Shown: positions 53,379 through 62,672 of the stretch, in pieces
Layout of the letters: the number at the start of each line of letters is the position of its first letter
Numbering within the stretch: the stretch's first letter is position 1
Source of the DNA: Methanocella_A sp963769045
GTDB taxonomy: Archaea > Halobacteriota > Methanocellia > Methanocellales > Methanocellaceae
Length of the DNA stretch: 64,000 bases
Direction of reading: 5' to 3'
NCBI GenBank assembly: GCA_963769045.1
Contig: CAVYKK010000028.1
Span: 62,001-126,000, forward strand
The notes under the pieces: model-generated
The model's database searches: none
The model's input: only the letters and a program-made list of their open reading frames with translations
Told to the model about the DNA's origin: nothing
Position numbers and translations under genes: made by a program

Positions 53379-55127
53379 ATGGTACGAATCACAGAGACGG
53401 TTTTGCGAGACGCGCACCAGTCGCTGGCGGCGACGAGGATGCGGACGGAGGACATGCTCCCCATTGTGGCGAAGCTCGACGAGGTGGGCTTCTATTCCCT
53501 GGAAGCCTGGGGCGGGGCCACCTTCGACACTTGCATCCGTTATCTGAACGAGGACCCGTGGGAACGGCTCAGGAAGATCAAGGGCGCGGCCAAAAAGACC
53601 CCCATCCAGATGCTGCTCCGGGGACAGAACCTCGTAGGCTACCGGCACTACGCCGATGACGTGGTAGAAGAGTTCGTCCGTCTCGCGGCGAAGAACGGCG
53701 TGGATATCTTCCGTGTCTTCGACGCGGTGAACGACACCCGTAACATGGAAGCCCCTGTCAAGGCGGCGAAGAAGGCGGAAAAGCTCGTCCAGGGCACGAT
53801 CAGCTATACCGTCAGCCCGGTGCACTCGAACGATAAGTTCGTAGAAATGGGCAAGCAGCTCGCCTCCATGGAATGCGACTCGCTCTGTATCAAGGACATG
53901 GCAGGGCTCATCGGGCCGAAGGACGCGGCCGAGCTCGTGTCCCGGCTAAAGAAGGAAGTAGGCCTTCCCGTCGACCTGCACTGTCACTGTACCAACGGCA
54001 TCGCGCCCATGAGCTATTACGCGGCCGTCGAGTCCGGCGTGGACATCCTCGACACAGCGATGTCGCCGTTCAGCTTCGGCACCTCACAGCCTGCGACCGA
54101 GACCATCGTCGGCGCCCTGATGGGTACGAAGTACGACACGGGGCTGGACCTCAAGCTGCTGGCGGAGATCGCCGAGTACTTCTGGAAGGTCAAGGAGAAG
54201 TACGACGGCGTCATCGACCCTATCCTGGAGAGGATCGACGTCAACGTGCTGGTCTACCAGATACCGGGCGGCATGCTCTCCAACCTGGTCTCTCAGCTCA
54301 AGCAGCAGAACGCGATGGACAAGTACGATGCCGTGCTCAAGGAAGTCCCGGTCGTCCGGCGCGAGCTGGGATACCCGCCGCTGGTGACGCCCACCAGCCA
54401 GATCGTAGGCACCCAGGCCGTCTTCAATGTGGTACTCGGCGAGCGCTATAAAGTCATCCCCAAAGAGGTCAAGGATTACGTTAAAGGCCTCTACGGGAAG
54501 GCCCCCGGCCCCATCGACCCGGCGGTGCAGAAGATGGTCATCGGCGACGAGAAGCCCGTGACGGCGAGGCCGGGTGACCTGCTGGCCCCCGAAATGGCTG
54601 AGGTAAGGAAGAAAGTGGACGCGCTTGGCCTGTCGAAGGTGACGGAAGAAGACTATGTCACTTATGCGCTGTACCCGTCGGTGGCCGAGCTGTTCCTGAA
54701 GGGCGAGATCAAGCCGGAGGTACTGAAGCCCCGTGCTGCAGCGTCGCTGCCCTCGAAGCTCGGGCCGAACGCCCAGAAGTTCCTGGTCGAGCTGGACGGC
54801 AAGGTCATGGAGATGCGCATCGAGGCGGTCGGCGGGGCGCCAATCATCATGGCCCCGACTACGGCCCAGTCGAAGCTCGCCGAGGCGGCCCCGGAGGCGG
54901 AGGCGGTCGCAGGCAATGGCTCCATCACCAGCCCGATGCAGGGCACCATCCTCAAGGTCAACGTGAAGGTAGGCGACTCGGTGAAGAAGGGCGACGTGGT
55001 CGCGGTACTGGAGGCAATGAAGATGGAGAATGACATCGTGGCCCACAGTGCGGGCACGGTGAAGTCGGTCTTCATGCAGAAGGGCAAGAACGTGGACGCG
55101 AACGCGGTGCTTGCGGTGATCGAGTAA
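53379..55127 (+). CDS. pycB: Pyruvate carboxylase subunit B (carboxyltransferase and biotin carrier)
   Basis: 582 residues. The TIM-barrel carboxyltransferase begins with ITETVLRDAHQSLAATRMRT and has CIKDMAGL and DLHCHCTNG metal-site motifs. A PYC_OADA helical domain follows. The biotin-carrier domain ends the protein with EAMKMEND, biotinylated at K548. With PycA it makes oxaloacetate from pyruvate and bicarbonate for biosynthesis in methanogens. pycA starts one base after its stop. Confidence 0.94.
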   Translation: MVRITETVLRDAHQSLAATRMRTEDMLPIVAKLDEVGFYSLEAWGGATFDTCIRYLNEDPWERLRKIKGAAKKTPIQMLLRGQNLVGYRHYADDVVEEFVRLAAKNGVDIFRVFDAVNDTRNMEAPVKAAKKAEKLVQGTISYTVSPVHSNDKFVEMGKQLASMECDSLCIKDMAGLIGPKDAAELVSRLKKEVGLPVDLHCHCTNGIAPMSYYAAVESGVDILDTAMSPFSFGTSQPATETIVGALMGTKYDTGLDLKLLAEIAEYFWKVKEKYDGVIDPILERIDVNVLVYQIPGGMLSNLVSQLKQQNAMDKYDAVLKEVPVVRRELGYPPLVTPTSQIVGTQAVFNVVLGERYKVIPKEVKDYVKGLYGKAPGPIDPAVQKMVIGDEKPVTARPGDLLAPEMAEVRKKVDALGLSKVTEEDYVTYALYPSVAELFLKGEIKPEVLKPRAAASLPSKLGPNAQKFLVELDGKVMEMRIEAVGGAPIIMAPTTAQSKLAEAAPEAEAVAGNGSITSPMQGTILKVNVKVGDSVKKGDVVAVLEAMKMENDIVAHSAGTVKSVFMQKGKNVDANAVLAVIE

Positions 55128-55128
55128 T

Positions 55129-57300
55129 ATGTTCAGCAAGGTCATGATCGCAAACCGCGGCGAGATCGCGCTGCGGGTCATCAGGGCATGCAAGGAGATG
55201 GGCATCCAGACCGTCGCCGTGTACTCGGAAGCCGACGCGAAGTCGCTGCACGTGAAGTACGCGGACGAGGCCTACAGCATCGGCCCGCCCCCGGCCAAGA
55301 GCAGCTACCTGAACGTTGAAGCGCTCCTCGAAGTGGCGACCGACGCGGGCGTGGACGCGATACATCCCGGGTACGGTTTCCTGTCGGAGAACGCGCCGTT
55401 CGTCGAAGCGGTCCGCAAGTCCGGCATCGAGTTCATCGGCCCTCCGGCTTCTGTGATCAAGAAGCTCGGCGACAAGATGGTGGCACGAAACACCATGAAG
55501 AAGGCCGGGCTGCCGCTTATCCCCGGCTCCCCCTCCACGATTAAGACGGAGAGCGAGGCCATCGAGCTGGCCAACCGGTTCGGCTACCCGTGCATCATCA
55601 AGGCATCGGGCGGAGGCGGCGGCAGGGGCATGCGCCTGGTCTTTTCGGATGCCGACGTCCCCGACGCGCTGCAGAGCGCAAAGCGCGAGGCAGAATCCTT
55701 CTTTGCCAATCCCGACGTTTATCTCAAGAAATACCTCGAAGAGCCACGGCACATCGAGTTCCAGATTTTAGCCGACAAGAGCGGCAACGTCGTCCACCTG
55801 GGCGAGCGGGACTGCTCTATCCAGCGGCGCCACCAGAAGCTCCTCGAAGAGGCGCCGTCCCCGCGCATGACGCAGGTGCTGCGCGAGACCATGGGCAACG
55901 CGGCGGTGCAGGGCGCTAAGGCGGTCAAGTACGAGAACGCCGGCACCTTCGAGTTCCTGCTGGACAAATACGGCAACTTCTACTTCATGGAAGTGAACAC
56001 CCGGGTACAGGTCGAGCACCCGGTGACGGAGCTGATCACCGGCATCGATATCGTCAAGGAACAAATCCGCATCTCGGCAGGCGAGGAGCTCGCCTTCAGG
56101 CAGAGCGACATCAAGATCAACGGCTGCGCCATCGAGTGCCGCATTAACGCCGAGGACCCGCAGGAGAACTTCTTCCCCTCCCCCGGCAAGATCACCACGT
56201 ATAATCCGCCAGGCGGGCCGGGCGTCCGGGTCGACGGCATATCCTATGCGGGCTATGAGATCCCGCCGTACTACGACAGCATGGTAGCCAAGCTCATTGT
56301 CTGGGACAACAACCGCAACGGCGCCATCAACCGCATGCGCCGGGCGCTCGACGAGTACACCATCGAAGGCGTCAAGACGACCATCCCTTTCCACAAGATG
56401 ATCCTGTTCAACGCCTATTTCCGCAAGGGCGACTATAGCACCAACTTCATCCCGAAGCGCATCCTGAACGAAGACAAGCTGGTGCCGAAGGAGATCAAGA
56501 AAGGGCTGAAGACGAAGGCCTTCGGTCACAAGATTCACTACTTCGAAGAGGTAGCTTCCACTAACAAGATCGCGAAGGAAATGGCCTCGACCGGCGCCGA
56601 GGAGGGCACCATGGTGCTCGCCGAGACACAGAGCGGCGGCATCCGGGGACGCATCGGCCGGGAATGGGTATCGCCCTTCGGCGGCGTCTGCTTCTCGCTG
56701 GTGCTGCGGCCGAAGACCGCACCCCGCAACGCGACCAAGATCACCCTTGCCGCGGCAGCGGCGGTGTGCAAGACGATCCGTGACCTCTATGGCCTGGACG
56801 CGAAGATCAACTGGCCGAATGACGTGCTCATCGGCGGCCGCAAGGTGTGCGGCATCTTCACCGACATGGCCATGGACATCAACTCGATCAAGTACATCGT
56901 GCTCGGGTTCGGCATCAACGTGAACGTGGAGATGCTCTCCTTCCCGTCGCGCATCCAGAAGACGGCCACCTCCATCAAGGAGGAGCTGGGCAAGACCGTA
57001 TCCCGTAAAGAGTTCATCGACCACCTGCTCGTCGAGTTCGAGCGGCTGTACGGCGCCTTCAACGAGGGCCAGTACAACGTGATCCTGGACGAGTACAAAG
57101 GCATGATCTACCCGCTGGGCAGCCGTGTCATCGTGAAAGACCAGGACAACCTGTTCGAGGGCACGTCCGTGGACATCACGGAGGACGGGGCGTTCGTCAT
57201 GAAAGCCCGCGACGGCACGCTGATGACGTTCATAACCGGCGACGTACACGCCCACCCGGACGAGATCATAAAGAAGCCCGCGCCACCGGCGCCGTCATGA
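55129..57300 (+). CDS. pycA: Pyruvate carboxylase subunit A fused to biotin-protein ligase
   Basis: 723 residues. Residues 1-450 are a complete biotin carboxylase (KASGGGGGRGMRLV ATP loop, HIEFQILAD, FEFLLDKYGNFYFMEVNTR, CAIECRINAEDP). From about residue 463 a BirA-type ligase follows: YFEEVASTNKIA, GIRGRIGREWVSPFGG, WPNDVLIGGRKVCGI and a C-terminal SH3-like domain ending FITGDVHAHPDE. The ligase would activate biotin and attach it to PycB. In many methanogens birA is a separate neighbouring gene; here it is one polypeptide with no stop between. No N-terminal HTH precedes the ligase part, so it is not a repressor. Confidence 0.93.
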   Translation: MFSKVMIANRGEIALRVIRACKEMGIQTVAVYSEADAKSLHVKYADEAYSIGPPPAKSSYLNVEALLEVATDAGVDAIHPGYGFLSENAPFVEAVRKSGIEFIGPPASVIKKLGDKMVARNTMKKAGLPLIPGSPSTIKTESEAIELANRFGYPCIIKASGGGGGRGMRLVFSDADVPDALQSAKREAESFFANPDVYLKKYLEEPRHIEFQILADKSGNVVHLGERDCSIQRRHQKLLEEAPSPRMTQVLRETMGNAAVQGAKAVKYENAGTFEFLLDKYGNFYFMEVNTRVQVEHPVTELITGIDIVKEQIRISAGEELAFRQSDIKINGCAIECRINAEDPQENFFPSPGKITTYNPPGGPGVRVDGISYAGYEIPPYYDSMVAKLIVWDNNRNGAINRMRRALDEYTIEGVKTTIPFHKMILFNAYFRKGDYSTNFIPKRILNEDKLVPKEIKKGLKTKAFGHKIHYFEEVASTNKIAKEMASTGAEEGTMVLAETQSGGIRGRIGREWVSPFGGVCFSLVLRPKTAPRNATKITLAAAAAVCKTIRDLYGLDAKINWPNDVLIGGRKVCGIFTDMAMDINSIKYIVLGFGINVNVEMLSFPSRIQKTATSIKEELGKTVSRKEFIDHLLVEFERLYGAFNEGQYNVILDEYKGMIYPLGSRVIVKDQDNLFEGTSVDITEDGAFVMKARDGTLMTFITGDVHAHPDEIIKKPAPPAPS

Positions 57301-57380
57301 TTTTTATCATGTGATTTCTTTTACTGCACATACCAAAACTATATTGCATATTTGAAGACATATATTGCTATGAACTAACT

Positions 57381-58508
57381 ATGTCGAAATTATCGCCTAG
57401 TGTCCCCGCAAAGCCTGACGTATTAAAATGGTTACGAGAAAATTCAGGTTGGACTCTCGAAGAATTAAGTAAAAATACAGAGATTCCATCAAGTATTATT
57501 AACAGATGGGAAAATGGCGATATTCACCCTACGTATAAAGACATAGTAAAATTAGCAGAAGCTTATAAACGTCCAACTGCTGCGTTTTTCCTTCCTCATC
57601 CATTAAAGGAGCGCCCATTGCCGCACGATTTTAGGCGGTTACCTGGTAAACAAAAAGGATTTACTGTTAAAACATTACGTGCTATTCGAAGAGCACAGTA
57701 TTCGCAAGAGATAAGTAATGAATTATTGGAAAATTTAAACCTGAAAAGTGATGCCAATATTAAAATGGCCAGTCTAAACGATAATCCTGAAGAAATTGCT
57801 AATCGTGAAAGAAATCAACTTGCTTTAACCATTGATGATCAAACAACTATTAAGAGTGATAATGAGGTTTTTAAAAGGCTTAGAGATTTGATAGAATCAA
57901 GAAATGTCATGGTCTTCCAGTTTAGGATGGAAGTCGAAGAATTGCGTGGTTTTACTTTATTAGATATAAAGCCTTATACGATTGTGATAAATTTATTAGA
58001 TGATATTCGTGCACGCATTTTTACATTACTTCATGAATATGGCCATATATTACTAAATGAACCTGCATTTTGTAATCCAGAGGACCCGATAACAAGTGAT
58101 CCACGTGGAGCATCAATTGAAACTTGGTGTAACAAGTTTGCTGCAGCGTTCTTACTACCGCCAGATATTATTTCTAAAGAATATAGCAAATATGGAATTA
58201 CTAAGTATCGAACAATAGCAAACAAATATAAGGTAAGTTACTCGATGACTTTAACACGTTTAGTTTCATTGAACTTGATAACATCACAACAGTTCCACGA
58301 TTCAATTAATATTTTAAAAATGAAAAAAGAGAAAGAGAGTCCATCATTCGGTGTTTCTGGTACATCTGCTGATCGGGCAGCGCGTGAGTATGGAGGAGAA
58401 TATATCTCTTTAGTTAAACAAAACTCTGCAAGAGGTCTTATTACATATAGTGACGCTTTAAGCTATTTGAATGTTAAAACACATCATTTAGAAAATATTA
58501 TGAAATGA
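57381..58508 (+). CDS. XRE-family HTH plus ImmA/IrrE-type metallopeptidase (antitoxin-like)
   Basis: 375 residues. An N-terminal XRE helix-turn-helix (LEELSKNTEIPSSIINRWEN) is followed by a linker and a COG2856 domain with HEYGH at residues 218-222. Such proteins commonly act as antitoxin or regulator beside DUF4411 proteins. Base composition is strikingly AT-rich compared with the flanking pyc genes, as is the next gene, suggesting recent acquisition. The spacer 57301-57380 contains its promoter. Confidence 0.85.
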   Translation: MSKLSPSVPAKPDVLKWLRENSGWTLEELSKNTEIPSSIINRWENGDIHPTYKDIVKLAEAYKRPTAAFFLPHPLKERPLPHDFRRLPGKQKGFTVKTLRAIRRAQYSQEISNELLENLNLKSDANIKMASLNDNPEEIANRERNQLALTIDDQTTIKSDNEVFKRLRDLIESRNVMVFQFRMEVEELRGFTLLDIKPYTIVINLLDDIRARIFTLLHEYGHILLNEPAFCNPEDPITSDPRGASIETWCNKFAAAFLLPPDIISKEYSKYGITKYRTIANKYKVSYSMTLTRLVSLNLITSQQFHDSINILKMKKEKESPSFGVSGTSADRAAREYGGEYISLVKQNSARGLITYSDALSYLNVKTHHLENIMK

Positions 58509-58521
58509 TTGCTGTGAGATA

Positions 58522-59028
58522 ATGCCTGATAATACCCTATATGTAATTGACACATCATCGGCAATAGATTTCAATCGGCATTATAATCACCCAGTTTTTA
58601 AATCTCTTAATGATGATTTTAATAGATTAATAAGGCATGGAAGACTAATTGCCCCATATCAAGTTTTAGCAGAGATTGAATTACAAGATGACCTTTGTGC
58701 GCAATGGGCACATAGCCATGAACGTCGTCTCTTTAGATTCGATTATTCGGACTTTACTATGCAGAAACTGGCAGAGATTATGAGTAACTTTCCAGGGCTA
58801 GTTAATGTGGAAAGCGAAAAAGATCAGGCTGATCCATATTTAATTGCACTAGCTTTAGAAGCAAGGGATGGATCACAAGAAAGATTCGTTGAGTATGATA
58901 ATGTTTGCGTTCTTACTCAAGAACGATTACATGGAAATAGAGTGAAAATTCCATTTGTATGTCAAAGTTATGGCTTATTATGTTGTTCATTACTACAAAT
59001 GTTCACCCAAGAAGGATGGGAATATTAA
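58522..59028 (+). CDS. DUF4411 family protein (PIN-like, probable toxin)
   Basis: 168 residues. YVIDTSSAIDF at the start and KDQADPYLIALA later supply the acidic residues expected of a PIN-like nuclease; QVLAEIELQDD adds a Glu. It follows the XRE-ImmA gene by 13 nt and shares its AT-rich composition. A toxin-antitoxin pair is inferred from family associations, not shown. Confidence 0.8.
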   Translation: MPDNTLYVIDTSSAIDFNRHYNHPVFKSLNDDFNRLIRHGRLIAPYQVLAEIELQDDLCAQWAHSHERRLFRFDYSDFTMQKLAEIMSNFPGLVNVESEKDQADPYLIALALEARDGSQERFVEYDNVCVLTQERLHGNRVKIPFVCQSYGLLCCSLLQMFTQEGWEY

Positions 59029-59045
59029 TTTTATAAGTTAAAATA

Positions 59046-59600
59046 TTAGAAGGGCATGAGTGACCGTATGTAGCCTATATACGGCACGTTGTGTCTGGCG
59101 ATGCCGATGATCCATTCTTTCTTGACTGGCTGCCACGGGCAGATGTTGGTCTGCTGGTCCAGCCGGCCGCCGTTGTTGTCGCCAAGCGTAATATAGCCGT
59201 CATGTGGCGCCGCCGGGCCTCCGGGCCACATGGGCTCGGACTTGTTCACCCAGTACATGGCGCGATGGATGACCGGCTTCACGCCCGGATCGCCCAGGGG
59301 GCGGTAGATGATCACGTCGCCCGGCTCGGAATACCTCACGTAGTCGGTGCCGTTCGATGCCGCGTAGGTCTGCACTGCACCCCGGTCGAGGCCTTGCAGG
59401 AGCACCAGGTCGCCGTCGTGCATGTGGGGATACATGCTGTCCCCGATGACGCTGACGATAGGGGGCCATGTGCCGGAGTAAGCGAAGAGCAAGGCTCCGA
59501 TCACAGCTACGATGGCCAGCGAGAAGAGGACATCGGACGCGAGATCATATAAAAACGGGTGCTTCTCTTTCAATGCCTTGAGAAATGCGGGGATTTTCAT
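59046..59600 (-). CDS. Signal peptidase I, archaeal type
   Basis: 184 residues from the ATG at 59600. A transmembrane segment (VLFSLAIVAVIGALLFAYSG) precedes VIGDSMYPHMHDGD with the catalytic Ser (S55). The bacterial Lys is replaced by His in PVIHRAMYW, and DGYITLGDNN is box E, as in archaeal and ER enzymes. It cleaves secretory signal peptides. Its GC-rich composition shows that the AT-rich pair upstream is an island. Confidence 0.88.
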   Translation of the reverse strand: MKIPAFLKALKEKHPFLYDLASDVLFSLAIVAVIGALLFAYSGTWPPIVSVIGDSMYPHMHDGDLVLLQGLDRGAVQTYAASNGTDYVRYSEPGDVIIYRPLGDPGVKPVIHRAMYWVNKSEPMWPGGPAAPHDGYITLGDNNGGRLDQQTNICPWQPVKKEWIIGIARHNVPYIGYIRSLMPF

Positions 59601-59801
59601 GGACGACAAGCGGTAATTCTTGTTTCATCCTTAAGTAGTTTATCTCTTATAACCGTGCATGCCTCGGGCCCTCGATGCAGGCAGGCCCATCGGACTGCGC
59701 AAGTCGGGGCATTCTGCCATATTGCCAGTCCATGCCAACGCTATCCGGATGTCATGATAATGACATAACAGTTATCTATACATTTAACAAACAGTCATTT
59801 A

Positions 59802-60209
59802 ATGGTCGGCAAACGTTTATTCGCAGCAGTATCGGCATCCCTGTTAATAATCGCAGCCGTATTGCTGATTGCGCATTTCAGTCAGCCCGCAGCGCCCGGT
59901 AACAATCAAACGCAGAGGATTGACTGGGGCTATAAAGCCCACGAGATTGTCGGGCATGATCAGGAGTTCCGGAGTATTGCGGGCGATAACCCGAAGAAGA
60001 TTACCGGGATCATTATAGAAGGCGAATGCGCCTATATGTACTACCCTATTGAAGATGAAATATTCAACGTTACCGTTGACTTCAAAAATAATAGTGTCGA
60101 ATCAATAGCAGTAGAAAACGATGAGAAAAGGCTCGCGTGGCTTAACGGCCTTAATCTGACCCCTGTCGTGGTGCCGCTTTACAATACCGGTTCCAAATCA
60201 TTATCTTAG
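59802..60209 (+). CDS. Small membrane-anchored or secreted protein of unknown function
   Basis: 135 residues. An N-terminal hydrophobic segment (LFAAVSASLLIIAAVLLIAHF) is followed by a mixed alpha/beta domain (ITGIIIEGECAYMYYPIEDE, FNVTVDFKNN). No family recognised. The only plus-strand gene in this part of the window. Confidence 0.55.
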   Translation: MVGKRLFAAVSASLLIIAAVLLIAHFSQPAAPGNNQTQRIDWGYKAHEIVGHDQEFRSIAGDNPKKITGIIIEGECAYMYYPIEDEIFNVTVDFKNNSVESIAVENDEKRLAWLNGLNLTPVVVPLYNTGSKSLS

Positions 60210-60276
60210 CCTGGATATAAGCGTAATTCCGATCGTGATGCCGCCATTACTCCTTCTCTACAATATAATGGTCCAT

Positions 60277-60873
60277 TTAAGCTTTATTCGATGCCACTTC
60301 AATCGCGCTGTTCGACACGGCATTCGCGATGTAACACATGCCGATCACTGGCATTCCTATTAGCCAGTATAACCATAATACCCCGAGCATTGCGTGGATT
60401 GTCGGCCTGACAGAAAGATCCTTTAAGGTAAGCAATATTACGAAAACTGCAAAAATGCCGATAAGCGAAGATAATGCTATCGATATTCGCGTAACCGTAT
60501 TCTTTTCCGGGAGCGCGTAGAACAACACTGCCGAGCAGGGGGCAAGTAACGCCAGGCCAACGATCGATATCGTCTCCACAACATTGACGGGGTCCGAAAG
60601 AAACGATTTGCCAGAAAATAATACCACCGAGCCGGCGGCGACAATCGCTATTGTGTCGAGGCAGACAGGGACTGACATGTAAGATCTGCCGCTTTTACGG
60701 ACTACCTCTGACAGGAGGAGGACAGATCCGATTAAAGTCACTACACCAGCCAGTACAAGAGAGAGCGCCATTAAAAATGACCCGCTGTACGGTAAAAATA
60801 AACGCAGGCAGATGGCCGCAGGCATCCAGAAAAAAACAGCGCTGACCAATACCAGTGAAATCCGTTTCATCAT
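60277..60873 (-). CDS. Polytopic membrane protein, six predicted helices
   Basis: 198 residues, nearly all in six hydrophobic segments (ISLVLVSAVFFWMPAAIC, LMALSLVLAGVVTLIGSVLL, VETISIVGLALLAPCSAVLF and others). It starts 10 nt after the stop of the membrane-anchored partner gene, so it ends a probable operon of transglutaminase-like protein, partner and this protein. Function unknown. Confidence 0.65.
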   Translation of the reverse strand: MMKRISLVLVSAVFFWMPAAICLRLFLPYSGSFLMALSLVLAGVVTLIGSVLLLSEVVRKSGRSYMSVPVCLDTIAIVAAGSVVLFSGKSFLSDPVNVVETISIVGLALLAPCSAVLFYALPEKNTVTRISIALSSLIGIFAVFVILLTLKDLSVRPTIHAMLGVLWLYWLIGMPVIGMCYIANAVSNSAIEVASNKA

Positions 60874-60883
60874 AGATCACACA

Positions 60884-61516
60884 TCATGTCTGACGCTTTT
60901 TCTTACAAATGATAACAAGCAAAATCGAGATCGCAGCCACTACGCCGGTAAAGCCCGGGATGCTATTACTCTGACCACTGATACTGCTTGATATTACTGT
61001 GGCATTCTGATTGGTCTCATTTCCGGGCAGGACAGACGGCGTTCCGATACGAGTCAGATTCGCGATATCATCCTTATTAAGAGGCGGCAACGCCTCGCTC
61101 GCATTGATAATCCTCGTCCACAGCACAACCTCTTCACCTCTTGCCCCGCTGGTATTAATTAAAAATACCATCTTTATCGAATTATTATTCGCCGGTTTGA
61201 GATAAATATAGCGATATATTATATAAGTTTCCTTATCTCTATCGATCTCCGAATAGGCTTTTTCGCTATACCAATCGCCCAAACCGTTTGCATCAATGAA
61301 GCACAAAATTTCTGAATTATTCCTGGCGTTCGGAAACATTCCATAAAGTTCGCCAACGCCCCCCCACTGCCCTCCGGGAATGGGCGTAATAATTGGTTGC
61401 GCTGTCGGATCGGCGGCATCTACAATGTTAGATGCTAAGATAACTAACGTGATTATGGCTATTGAATAAAGAAATGAAAAAAATAAAAAATATTTAGTTG
61501 TATTGTGACGGTTCAC
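60884..61516 (-). CDS. Membrane-anchored extracytoplasmic partner protein, copy 1
   Basis: About 210 residues from a GTG at 61516, or 219 from ATG at 61543. Signal segment (FLFFSFLYSIAIITLVILA), an extracytoplasmic domain with CFIDANGLGDWYSEKAYSE and ETYIIYRYIYL, an Asn/Ser-rich stalk with N-glycosylation sequons, and a C-terminal helix plus KKKRQT. FIDAxGLGxxY and the C-terminal anchor are shared with the protein at 62666-63229. It overlaps the 3' end of the transglutaminase-like gene. Function unknown. Confidence 0.65.
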   Translation of the reverse strand: MNRHNTTKYFLFFSFLYSIAIITLVILASNIVDAADPTAQPIITPIPGGQWGGVGELYGMFPNARNNSEILCFIDANGLGDWYSEKAYSEIDRDKETYIIYRYIYLKPANNNSIKMVFLINTSGARGEEVVLWTRIINASEALPPLNKDDIANLTRIGTPSVLPGNETNQNATVISSSISGQSNSIPGFTGVVAAISILLVIICKKKRQT

Positions 61517-62476
61517 TAAGATCAATCCTCGACCTAAAGTCACTCCAACAATCTAGCAACCGATCTCCATATGGGTCTGCACCGGAATAGCTGTCATCAG
61601 CATCGCTCATTCTCCACAAGTGCACGTATGAGAATCCACTTGACCTGTACACCTGTGGATTATTAAAGACATTCCAGGATGGATCAGAATGAACCCATCT
61701 GCTTCCATCCCATATCTCTGACATGCCATGGTATTGAACACCGCTACTATTAATCATCTGTACATAATAGTATCGGGTTGGTACTCCTAATGACCTGCTG
61801 TAGGAAGTATACAATGTTGCGTAATCATCGCAAACCCCAATATAGCCATTGTCCCTGATCCATAAGTCCGATGCGGTATACATAAATGCAGGACTTGTCA
61901 CACTGCAAGGATCCATTTTATTAAAGACGCCTGTTAGAGTGTTATATGCCGTATCCCATGGCGTGTACGTATTATCGCCCTCTAGCGCGGCTTCCCGAAT
62001 TATGTTATATCCTTCGTTATACGGGAAGTGGTATAGTTCACTGGTCTCCAGGCTGTCCCCGCCATCCGGATCTGTCAAATACCCGTTGTTATACTTTTCT
62101 ACGCTATCCACGGGCATTGGACAAAATCCCTGGTCGCGTCATCGGGATCAACGCGCACTTCCAGAGCGATAGGCTTTACTCCAACGGAATATCCCGTTAA
62201 AGGATTGAAGTCGACAGACACTACCGTGCTTGTGCCCGGCGCAAGGCCGGAATACGTCGCGTAATACCCATAATCGTCTTCCAGCGACCAGACAATGACT
62301 TTACCGCTGGCTGTCGACGGGCCGTAGTTGTATATTGTTATCTGGTTATTACACCACGTATCCTGCGTCCAGTACCACGAGTAAGCCGCACCGGCGATAA
62401 CGACAGTAGCCGTATCGGTCGCCAGCATTCCTTCATTCGCATCCTTTGGTGTGACAGATTTTTGTATGGAATTCAT
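61494..62476 (-). CDS. Transglutaminase-like protein, copy 1, N-terminally truncated and frameshifted
   Basis: An N-terminal beta-sandwich (YSWYWTQDTWCNNQITIYNY, VGVKPIALEVRVDP) leads to a transglutaminase-like core: Cys in YIGVCDDYATLYTSY, His in QYHGMSEIWDG and Asp in WVHSDPSWN. Near 62110 one base separates DDATRDFVQ from MPVDSVEKYN, so two frames must be joined. The first ATG that makes sense (62476) lies in the copy of the pycA 3' end, and no signal peptide is present, unlike what an extracytoplasmic protein needs, so the 5' end was probably lost by rearrangement. Paralogue of 63244-64000. Confidence 0.65.
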
Positions 62477-62543
62477 CACCGGCGACGTGCACGCCCACCC
62501 GGACGAGGTCATAAAAAAGCCCACGCAGTCTGCGCCGTCGTGA
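62472..62543 (+). pseudogene. Copy of the last 24 codons of pycA (biotin ligase end)
   Basis: 62 of 72 bases match pycA 57229-57300, from FITGDVHAHPDE to the stop codon. Most differences are silent or conservative. Nothing upstream of FITG matches. It is a footprint of duplication or recombination. Confidence 0.8.
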
Positions 62544-62546
62544 AGG

Positions 62547-62672
62547 CTACCTATGCACAGGGCGTCTTCGCTCTCGAGTGACCGTACCGGAGTGGTGATA
62601 ATTCCCCGGTTTCATCACGGTTATCAATCCGTCGTTGACCAGCCAGAGACAGACTATCGATAGCCCTACCAT
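62547..62672 (-). CDS. Possible truncated third gene of cassette 2
   Basis: The ATG overlaps the end of the partner gene (ATGGTAG). 41 residues: a hydrophobic segment GLSIVCLWLVNDGLITVM and a short hydrophilic end, stopping four bases from the pycA 3'-end copy. It sits where cassette 1 has the six-helix membrane protein, so it may be a remnant of an equivalent gene. Confidence 0.35.
   Translation of the reverse strand: MVGLSIVCLWLVNDGLITVMKPGNYHHSGTVTRERRRPVHR

Noticed and set aside
55768..57255. Long open frame antisense to pycA-birA
   Set aside because: Same reason: mirrors the codon periodicity of pycA and has no recognisable domain.
57229..62543. Integrase attachment sites flanking a mobile element
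   Set aside because: The two pycA 3'-end copies differ at 10 of 72 positions, mostly at third codon positions, and no integrase gene is visible; a simple att duplication would be identical or nearly so.
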